49,204 nucleotides of DNA, from positions 1-49,204 of the forward strand of contig JAIXLO010000096.1 in NCBI GenBank assembly GCA_026931325.1, read 5' to 3'. The notes beneath the pieces were generated by a model, which did not search any database, had not been told where the DNA came from, and saw only the letters and a program-made list of their open reading frames with translations. The stretch's first letter is position 1; every line of letters begins with the position of its first letter. Of the stretch, positions 42,701-49,204 are shown piece after piece. The stretch comes from Chitinophagales bacterium. GTDB taxonomy: Bacteria > Bacteroidota > Bacteroidia > Chitinophagales > Chitinophagaceae. The position numbers and the translations under genes are program-made.

Positions 42701-45700
42701 CCTATACCTAATTGTGTAGGTTGTTGAATAGAACCTAACCAAGGATCTAAATAGAATAGTCTGGCTTCATAATCATAATCACTACCTCCAGGAATATTTG
42801 CCTGTACATAGAAATACATAGAATCTAAACTAGCTGCTGCTAATCCACTTGGAACAACACCTGAGTAACGACGTAATTCAATACTTGATGGAGCAGTTGC
42901 TTTCCATGTAATTTTCATTACTGTATCTGTACCATAATAGAATGTTTGCGTTGTGTTTGGTGCAGGATTTGCTGGAATAACAGATAAAACTGTTGGATCT
43001 ACATTAGGATAAAATTCATAAGCTCCTAAATCAGGCACACCCGCAATTAAGGTTGTAGGTCTTGTATTGCCATCATGGTCAATATTATTACCATCTATTT
43101 GTACACCTCTACCATGCATTGCCCAAACATTGTGGTCATTTAAGTCAGGTCTTAAATCCGAATTACTTATGAATGAAGGTTCATAACCAATTGAATACCT
43201 ATCTTGCATTGATGCTGCATTCCAAGCACCTAAACTTGTATAAGTAGCAGCAGGGGCACCTCTTTGAACCAATACAGGTCCAGAAGTATAAAGCATATTA
43301 TAATTACTATTGATACCTGCTGGATTTGTTACAAACATTGCTCTACCACCTCCTTTATTTGAAATTATATTATTTTTCAAATTAATGCCTGTGGCTGTAT
43401 TATTTAAAATATAAACTCCATAGCCATTAGTCATTACAGGTGAATTAGTATTCACAGAGTTATTATAAATGAAACAATTAGCTGAATTATCAATATGCAA
43501 GCCATAAGTTGTAGTTGTAGAACGAACAGATACAGCATTATTTGTTGCATATACATAAGGAGAGTTTGTAAAACGAATACCATATAATATTGCAGTAATA
43601 TTTGAATCTGCAACTATATCATTGTTCATAACTTTCACATTATTGAATACAGTACCTCCACTACCAGTAATCCACATTCCATAAACACTTCCTCCTGTTA
43701 TATTATTTATGCTAATTCTATTATTGGTTATTTGATACATAGAATCGCAATTTGACATATATATACCAGCAGAGTTATTGAATATTGGGGATGCCATTGT
43801 AATAATATTCTTATTAATTGACATCATTGAGGTAAAGTTGTTAAAGATACCATATTGGAAGAATCCTGAAATAGTATTGTCTTCAATAATATGACTAAAT
43901 GTTCTATTTGCTGCAGATAAGCCAGTTACATAAACACCATTAGAACCATTATTGATCACGTTGTTTTTAATTATAATATTCTCGCCTCTTACCTGATTCA
44001 AATGTATAGCTATAAAGTTCACAGAATTACTTAAAACTGATGGTGCATTAATGATACATCTAACTAAGCTATCATTAGCAGCAATTGAAGTATATTCAAT
44101 TACTTTTCCAAAAGTTGTACCAGTAGCTTCTATAGTCATATTTTTAAAATGAATATAGTTTGTGCTATCAATTTTTATAGTATAGTTGTTAGTAGCACTT
44201 GTAGCAGCATAAGTTAAAGTTGCAGAAGCTGGATTATCGTTTGCAGACTTAAATGTAATTGTAGCATTTTGAGATGTACCAGGAACATAGCCAACTCTTA
44301 TTTGTTCATTATAAGTACCTGTTACATTAAATACTACATGACCTTGAATACCACATTGTAACGCTGTTACTGCTTCTTGGAAAGTATTAAAGTTGCCACC
44401 AGGGTTTTGTGCAGGCCAAGTTGTTGGTTGAGTTCCATCAATTGTGTAAGAACCTGCTGCTAAAATTGTATTTAAGCCAACCTGAACTACTGAAGAAGTA
44501 TCTGATCCGCCACCTGCTACACCACATGTTACAATACAACGATAATAAGATTGTGCTGTAGTAAGTGTATCAAATCCTGTAGCAAAACTTTGAGGTCCTA
44601 TGTTTGTCCAACCACTAACTCCATCCATTGAATATTGCCATTGGAATAATACAGAACCTAATGCACTATTCCCTGTTAAATCTAAATGAATAGGCATTTC
44701 TAAGCATAAACCTGATGCAGGTGTAACAGTTGCAGTTCCAGCTATAATTGTACCAGGACAAGGTGCTGCAACAAATTCATAAGCACCAATATCTGGAGTT
44801 GTTGTGCTACGAGAATTATTTTCAATATCTGTGTTAATATTTACATAAACTCCTTTATCATCTAGTTGTAGAGATTGTGGTTTATAATTTCCTACTGATG
44901 GATCAATATATAGTGGATCAGTTTCCCAAGAATTATCATCGTTATTTGTTGCAGCTTGCCAATCTACTACAGATTTATAGTTAGCACTACCATAACGACC
45001 TATAAAGTTATTTGCATTTGCTTTACTTACAAAATAGTCATTATTACTTAAAACAATATCATTTGAAGTTGTAAGTAACTGAATAGCAAATTTTTGTCCA
45101 TTACCACCACGAGTAACTGAAATTAAATTGTTTTTAAATTGTAATCCATTAGCTACGCCTGTTTGATAAAATCCTGCAGCAATTGATGTAGCATTACTTG
45201 AATCATTATCGACTGCTATTGTATTGTGGTAGTAATTTATTCCACCAGTTGCAGTATTATAAATACCATAAGTAGCCCCAATGCTGTTTATATCTAATTG
45301 ATAAATAAGGTTATTACTTACTAAGTATTCATTTCCTACTGAAGCACCAACATTATTATGATATATTCCATAAGATGCTGAGCTATTTGAACCAACAACA
45401 CCTCCAAAGAAATTGGTAATTCTGTTTTTTGAAATAGTTAATTTATTATTTACTGCAGATGTTGCATAAATACCATAGCCAATACCCACACTTGAACGAG
45501 TTGGTCTTGATATAAAATTGCCTTCTACAAGACCATTATTGTTCCCAGCTAAATATAAACCAGCACTGAAAAAGTCTGAAATCTTATTATTAGTAAATTG
45601 ATTGTCAAAAATTTCTTTATCTGCATTACCTACTGAAACAATTCCATAAAATCCTCCATTAATAGTATTATTATAAAATTTGTTTCCATCGCACCAAGTA

Positions 45701-48700
45701 CCATTTCCTAATGTTGCATTATTTGGAGATGAATTGATAACGATGCCTACAGAGTTAGCACTTGAAATTGTTGGACTTGCAATAATTGTACTATTACGAA
45801 CAATATTAGTATCAGCATTATTTATTAATTGTACGCCATAACCAAATGAAACCCCTGCACTTACATCAATTGTTAAGCTATCAAAAATAATATAATCAGC
45901 ACCGTTTAATTTTATTACAGCTCTTTCATTGCCATTAGTAGGGGCAAATGCAATTGTAGTACCATTACCATTATATGTAATTGTATTTACATTAGATGTT
46001 CCAGCAATACTATCTAAAATTAGTTGCTCATTGTAAGGTCCACTACCTGCTACAACATTAAATACTACAGGGCCTAAAATACCACAACCCATGTTTGTTT
46101 TAGTAGCATTATATGAATCAAAGTTGCCTCCTGCAATGCCAGGAACATAAGTAGTTGGTTGAGCATTATTGATAGTATAAGTACCTGCTGGCAATGATGG
46201 ATTTACATGTAATAAAACAGTATCTGTATAAACAGAACTTCCACTACATGTAATCATACAACGGTAATAACCTGTTGTTCCTGCCATAATTAAAGTATCA
46301 GGAGATGATTTAGGATTTCCAACATCTGTAAATGGACCAGTTAAAGCATCTGCTCTTTGCCACTGGAATGTTTGACCTGAGCCATATTGTGCTAAAGTAA
46401 CATTTAAAAATACAGGTGTATTTTGACAAGCAGTTGTTGGAGTAACTACAGTAGGACCAGGAGTTGGCGGAGAAACACAAATTGGGGCAGTAAATTCATA
46501 AGCACCAATATCTGGTGTTGCACCTCTTATCACATCATTAATATCATCAACAACTAATCCTGGTAATCCTTTATCATTCATTGCAGCATTAGAAGGTGAA
46601 TAATCACCAGAAGCAGATGCACTAAATACAGGATTATATTCTAAAGAAGTAGCATCCCAAGTTGTTGCATTTGTCCAATCTTGTAATGTAGCTCTATTAG
46701 CACCACTAAAGCCCATATAATGGTTTGAAGCAGGATTAATATAGTAATCATTATTGTCAGCAAAAGGAACTGCTGCTGCTGAGGCTATATACATACAATA
46801 CTGAGGTCCAGTACCTGTTCTAATAACAGAAATTATATTATTATAAAAAAGAATACCACCAGGGGCTCCTGTTTGATTATATCCACGAGTTGTTATAGAT
46901 GGACCAGCTGTAGAAGATACATTATCTAAAGCAATAGTATTATGCATAAACTGCAAGCTGCTTGTGTTTGTATTTAAAATACCATTCTGGTTTCCATTAC
47001 CTTCACTTGCAGCAACTAAGTTATTTGTAATCACAAAATCTTCACCAGCAGCAGGGCTTGCGTTACTAAATTGAATACCATTAAAAGCAGCTGTATGAGT
47101 TGGCATTGATTTGAAACATTCTAAAATTTTGTTTTTAGATAATGTTACAGAATAACTTGTTTGATTTAAAATAATACCATTAACAGTATTATTAGAATTT
47201 GTCCTTGTAGGGCGAGAAATTATATTCTTTTCTACAAGAGTGTTATAACTTCCATTAATATGTATTCCATCTGAATAGAAATCATAAACTTTATTTCTAG
47301 TTATTTTATTTTCACCATTTGCACCTCCAACAAATGTAGCAGTAAGTGTAATACCATACATACCTCCATTTATAGTATTATTATCTATCGTATTAAAATC
47401 GCATAAAGCAGTTGTTGTACCACCTCCAATAGCATTATTATCTGCACCACTTATTACAATACCAGCATAGTTTGCAGTAGTCGCAGTTAAAGAAGTATTA
47501 ACTATATTATTTCGAATAATATTAGAATCTGCATTATTGGTTAGATGGAAGCCAAATCCATAAGTACCGCCAGCATTAACAACTAAGCTATCAAAAACAA
47601 AGTGTTTGGAATTTTTAATTTTAATAACAGCTCGTTCATTAGCATTAGTTGAATTGAAACTGATTGTTTCGCCATTTCCTTTAAAAGTAATTTTATTAGT
47701 AACACTTGATCCAGTTACTGGTCCATTAATAATTAATTGTTCATTATAAGGCCCAGAGCCTGGTGTAACTTCAAAAGTAACTGGTCCAAAAATTCCACAA
47801 CTTAAAGCTGAATAAGCAGCATTAAAACTTGTAAAGTTTGTATTACTTGCTGGCTGATTTTTATTGATAGTAAATGTTCCATTTAAAGTTGTAGGGCTTA
47901 AAACTGTAACTTCATTAGAAGTATTTGTTCCACCACCTGTATATGGACAAGAAGCAACGAAGCGATACTTACTTGAAACCATTTGAGTAACAGTTGTTTT
48001 GAAATTAGTTGTAGCACCTGGTACATTTGTCCATTCAGCACCTGATATATCATTCCAAGTTACACCATTATCAGTACTTACTTGCCATTTAAATACATTA
48101 CCACCACCAGAACTTGTTACTCCAGTAACATTAAGAGTAGCAGTTCCTCCAGGACAAACATTTGGAGGAGTAACAGTAGCAGTTCCTGCAGATGGTGTAG
48201 ATGAACAATCAGGTAATTCATCAACATTGACATTATCTATACCAATATCTGTTGTTCCAGCATCACTTGTTCCTTGAAAACGAATTACTGTAGTTGGAGA
48301 AGATGATACAAAAAATATTACTTTCTTTCTCCAAGTTGTAGCTGTACCAGTGGTATCTAATCTGGTGAAGTTTGCACCTCCATCTGTTGAAACCAATATA
48401 GTTAAACTATCAGTACCATTTGCATTGATAAAATCAAATTCAACTTTTTTATTTGGTGTAGCAGTTGCAGCATTTATATATAAATCAAAGCTACCTGTAG
48501 TAAATTTTGGTGTACCATAAGTGTGAAATCTTGCTGAAGCACTACCATTGCCAGGTGAACCAGTTGGTGAGTAAGCTCCATTATTTGGTCCTGTCCAAGC
48601 AGCAGCAGCACCATCATTGTTTCTTCTCCAAGAATTATTTCCTGTAAATGGAACTCCCTTCCAATGATTATTTGGTACATCTCTTGTAGCACAAGCATTT

Positions 48701-49204
48701 ATCCAAGTATTTTCAAAACTTTCTACAAAAGGTAGTGTAGCATATACAGGACCTCCAACTGCTGAATTTACTTGAATAACAGTTGATGTATCTTTATCTC
48801 CTCCATTAGTACAAGTTACCACACATCTATACCATGCAGTTGCTATAGTTTGAATAATAGAAGAATTTAAAGAAGTAGCACCAGGTACATCAGACCATGT
48901 TGTATTATCTGGTGAAGATTGCCATTGAAAATTTAAAGCTGTTGCTCCAGGTATAGGTGTAAGGCCTAAAGTAAATGCAGTGCCTGGGCAAGTAACATTT
49001 GTTGTTGATGCTGTTGCTGTACCAGCTGAAGGTTTACCTGAGCATGGAGCTGCAGGTAACATTTCAAATTGTATTTGTGCAACATCATTAAGAGCTGCAG
49101 TATATGTAGCTGTTGGATTAGAACGGTCAATATCTGTAATATCTTGATAAAAGCGAATTCCTTTGCGTCCACTTGAAGGGGCTAAACTATAACCTGCCCA
49201 TTGT
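39775..49204 (-). CDS. Giant T9SS surface protein with three beta-helix modules and type B sorting domain, 5' partial
   Basis: At least 3,140 codons are open, and the frame runs off the window end, so the signal peptide is not seen. From the N-terminal side: Ig-like segments of the form 'GTATVTPxxxCPGxxxxLxV...FxWQxSxDxxxWxxI', then three tandem right-handed beta-helix modules of about 480 residues each (starts near 47890, 46197 and 44465). Each opens with 'TI..xQP' and 'PYNEQLI', contains many 'I..N.I' turns and ends with PDIGAYEF or PDLGAYEF. An IgGFc-binding-like region (about 42550-41190), a PKD domain (WNWTFHDGSTATGK), an Ig/adhesion segment, an Fn3 domain and a type B sorting domain (VPNAFNPSSSNPENRVF ... 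KGSLNLIR) follow. It heads an operon of surface-protein, PorP/SprF and OmpA genes. Its likely role is adhesion or binding of glycans, which is inference. Confidence 0.85.
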   Translation of the reverse strand, partial: QWAGYSLAPSSGRKGIRFYQDITDIDRSNPTATYTAALNDVAQIQFEMLPAAPCSGKPSAGTATASTTNVTCPGTAFTLGLTPIPGATALNFQWQSSPDNTTWSDVPGATSLNSSIIQTIATAWYRCVVTCTNGGDKDTSTVIQVNSAVGGPVYATLPFVESFENTWINACATRDVPNNHWKGVPFTGNNSWRRNNDGAAAAWTGPNNGAYSPTGSPGNGSASARFHTYGTPKFTTGSFDLYINAATATPNKKVEFDFINANGTDSLTILVSTDGGANFTRLDTTGTATTWRKKVIFFVSSSPTTVIRFQGTSDAGTTDIGIDNVNVDELPDCSSTPSAGTATVTPPNVCPGGTATLNVTGVTSSGGGNVFKWQVSTDNGVTWNDISGAEWTNVPGATTNFKTTVTQMVSSKYRFVASCPYTGGGTNTSNEVTVLSPTTLNGTFTINKNQPASNTNFTSFNAAYSALSCGIFGPVTFEVTPGSGPYNEQLIINGPVTGSSVTNKITFKGNGETISFNSTNANERAVIKIKNSKHFVFDSLVVNAGGTYGFGFHLTNNADSNIIRNNIVNTSLTATTANYAGIVISGADNNAIGGGTTTALCDFNTIDNNTINGGMYGITLTATFVGGANGENKITRNKVYDFYSDGIHINGSYNTLVEKNIISRPTRTNSNNTVNGIILNQTSYSVTLSKNKILECFKSMPTHTAAFNGIQFSNASPAAGEDFVITNNLVAASEGNGNQNGILNTNTSSLQFMHNTIALDNVSSTAGPSITTRGYNQTGAPGGILFYNNIISVIRTGTGPQYCMYIASAAAVPFADNNDYYINPASNHYMGFSGANRATLQDWTNATTWDATSLEYNPVFSASASGDYSPSNAAMNDKGLPGLVVDDINDVIRGATPDIGAYEFTAPICVSPPTPGPTVVTPTTACQNTPVFLNVTLAQYGSGQTFQWQRADALTGPFTDVGNPKSSPDTLIMAGTTGYYRCMITCSGSSVYTDTVLLHVNPSLPAGTYTINNAQPTTYVPGIAGGNFDSYNATKTNMGCGILGPVVFNVVAGSGPYNEQLILDSIAGTSNVNTITYNGNGTTIAFAPTNGNERAVIKLNGADYIIFDSLTIDVSAGVSFGYGVQLINNADTNIVRNSTIIASPTISSANSVGIVINSSPNNATLGNGTWCDGNKFYNNTINGGFYGIVSVGNADKEIFDNQFTNNKISDFFSAGLYLAGNNNGLVEGNFISRPTRSSVGIGYGIYATSAVNNKLTISKNRITNFFGGVVGSNSSASYGIYHNNVGASVGNEYLVSNNLIYQLDINSIGATYGIYNTATGGINYYHNTIAVDNDSSNATSIAAGFYQTGVANGLQFKNNLISVTRGGNGQKFAIQLLTTSNDIVLSNNDYFVSKANANNFIGRYGSANYKSVVDWQAATNNDDNSWETDPLYIDPSVGNYKPQSLQLDDKGVYVNINTDIENNSRSTTTPDIGAYEFVAAPCPGTIIAGTATVTPASGLCLEMPIHLDLTGNSALGSVLFQWQYSMDGVSGWTNIGPQSFATGFDTLTTAQSYYRCIVTCGVAGGGSDTSSVVQVGLNTILAAGSYTIDGTQPTTWPAQNPGGNFNTFQEAVTALQCGIQGHVVFNVTGTYNEQIRVGYVPGTSQNATITFKSANDNPASATLTYAATSATNNYTIKIDSTNYIHFKNMTIEATGTTFGKVIEYTSIAANDSLVRCIINAPSVLSNSVNFIAIHLNQVRGENIIIKNNVINNGSNGVYVTGLSAANRTFSHIIEDNTISGFFQYGIFNNFTSMMSINKNIITMASPIFNNSAGIYMSNCDSMYQITNNRISINNITGGSVYGMWITGSGGTVFNNVKVMNNDIVADSNITAILYGIRFTNSPYVYATNNAVSVRSTTTTYGLHIDNSANCFIYNNSVNTNSPVMTNGYGVYILNNTATGINLKNNIISNKGGGRAMFVTNPAGINSNYNMLYTSGPVLVQRGAPAATYTSLGAWNAASMQDRYSIGYEPSFISNSDLRPDLNDHNVWAMHGRGVQIDGNNIDHDGNTRPTTLIAGVPDLGAYEFYPNVDPTVLSVIPANPAPNTTQTFYYGTDTVMKITWKATAPSSIELRRYSGVVPSGLAAASLDSMYFYVQANIPGGSDYDYEARLFYLDPWLGSIQQPTQLGIGKTTASNAWVVNVNSRNEIAKRMLYDLDAHYLDKFTGLFNPYAPPVIPDRDSSNRGTHFYFAYAANQLNAGTTQEMTYYIATFEEPANVTVKVNGTNWSRSFLVPANSVYAPAPADYLPKNGPDNAFLNSAGLFDRSVEIISDVPVVAYAHGIGSTSSGASMLLPVGVWGYEYKTLTITQNYGANSFSLYYVVSDNDNTAVEITSTAGIAVQNVNPVITPGTPTTVILNRGQVLQVLATSQTEELSGSVVKSIPNSAGKCYPIAVFSGSSRTAIDMPAGCFSGGDFMMQQNFPITAWGKRYLVAPTSFSGSAYNTASNPFAMNTFRVAVQDPTTVVLKDGVPLTGIVNNHYYQYFSNQPHYLESDKPIMVAQFLGDGACQGGSGVGDPEMIYISPIEQGIKSAGFYRNTVESIQVNYLTMIVPTNAMPSLKIYDNGVQQTPDYTYSHPANGTTSLKGVNYTVVIKRWTSAQRPVRVECDSAFTGITYGLGSVESYGYNMGTLVKNLRATGSGAPASSTTGLIPSYTCANTDTKITTRISVIPTSITWQFSNVPNVTPNTDVVENNPTPSDSAYDANGDKVYFFSLPQNYIFTAPGLYTLPVKFTAPTIGSCDNSQTDIIYIHVIPSPAIGFDYVFAGCEGNTATFTAEDATSGGVNANQWNWTFHDGSTATGKTSTFTYNTAGTYPVKLDVQTVDGCKGDSLKNIIVNPLPLVDAMDDLIKICAGDSVTFKVKNPSTDIDYNWYASSSSTTPIHTGTNYTITNVTTTQEFYIEATNTTTGCVSATRKMVKVEVFNILAAPVVSFTDSTQNSVTFTWAAVPGATSYEVSIDNGTTWNTPSSGSTGLSHIVSGLAPNTSVTIIVRVNGTLPCQQNVSAPVTGKSISVYKIYVPNAFNPSSSNPENRVFKVYGSVKTMQLMVFNQWGEKIFESNTQLPGWDGTYKGKPVPSGVYIYVLRYTLIDDTKGELKGSLNLIR
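43010..44465 (-). repeat. Beta-helix module 3 of the giant protein
   Basis: It opens with LAAGSYTIDGTQPTTWPA, contains TYNEQIRVGYVPG, YTIKIDSTNYIHFKNMTI and NDSLVRCIINAP, and ends with VPDLGAYEFYP. It is more divergent than modules 1 and 2. Confidence 0.65.
44770..46197 (-). repeat. Beta-helix module 2 of the giant protein
   Basis: It opens with LPAGTYTINNAQPTTYVPG, contains PYNEQLILDSIAG, NERAVIKLNGADYIIFDSL and NADTNIVRNSTI, and ends with TPDIGAYEFVAA. It is the closest match to module 1. Confidence 0.7.
46495..47890 (-). repeat. Beta-helix module 1 of the giant protein
   Basis: It opens with LNGTFTINKNQPASN, contains PYNEQLIINGPVTG, NERAVIKIKNSKHFVFDSL and NADSNIIRNNIV, and ends with TPDIGAYEFTAP. 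It shares the same order of motifs with the next two modules, and protein similarity is visible throughout. Confidence 0.7.

Noticed and set aside
1-49204. CRISPR arrays, rRNA or tRNA genes
   Set aside because: I saw no regularly spaced short repeats with unique spacers and no cloverleaf or rRNA-like sequence in the intergenic regions; a tool-based scan could still find a tRNA missed by eye.

Overview
The window looks like a chromosomal segment of an AT-rich member of the Bacteroidota, probably a Chitinophagales relative. The evidence is a gliding/type IX secretion (T9SS) gene set with type A and type B sorting domains, a PorP/SprF-like protein, a dipeptidyl-peptidase 11, Bacteroidota-style -7 boxes (TAnnTTTG) upstream of several genes, few Shine-Dalgarno sequences, and an ECF sigma factor paired with a membrane/outer-membrane protein gene. 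The lineage is inferred from gene content only.

Left part (1-11.1 kb). The 3' end of an arginase/formimidoylglutamase-like gene is followed by an accessory island of about 10 kb. It carries a TolB-like lipoprotein, a subtilisin-like S8 protease split by a frameshift, an outer-membrane barrel protein translationally coupled to a lysyl-endopeptidase-like S1 protease, a 5'-truncated IS3-family transposase, and an ADP-ribosylglycohydrolase. Three long, imperfectly palindromic elements (about 4983-5107, 8446-8632, 10949-11073) sit at the ends of the gene groups. Each begins near AAC and ends in GTTA, with paired GGTATTGCC/GGCAATACC and GCGGGG/CCCCGC arms, and so resembles an integron attC recombination site. 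The stop codon of the last gene is inside its element. I interpret the region as a possible cassette array lacking an integrase (CALIN-like). The two proteases share a nearly identical 554-bp 3' segment, in which the T9SS sorting domain is cut seven codons early by the same amber codon.

Middle part (11.1-29.1 kb). Core and envelope genes: malate dehydrogenase, an XRE/S24 regulator with a palindromic operator candidate, ruvC with a small secreted coiled-coil protein, a polysaccharide flippase, a type II NADH dehydrogenase, an S9 glutamyl-endopeptidase-like peptidase split by a frameshift, a heptosyltransferase, a SpmA/SpmB-like membrane protein, a LysE exporter, a GH3-family ligase, a large glycosyltransferase fusion, and an ECF sigma factor followed by its membrane/outer-membrane partner, which is broken by two frameshifts.

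Right part (29.2-49.2 kb, all minus strand). A heptose-1-phosphate adenylyltransferase follows a DPP11-type S46 peptidase. Upstream lies a T9SS/gliding-type operon in transcriptional order: a giant (more than 3,100 residue) surface protein cut by the window end, a 1,526-residue surface protein, a PorP/SprF-like outer-membrane protein, and an OmpA/PD40/TPR protein (frameshifted). The two surface proteins share an IgGFc-binding-like region and end in type B sorting domains.

Six probable indels in otherwise well conserved genes run through the window. They may be real decay in the island, but their spread into core genes raises the possibility of assembly or sequencing indels.
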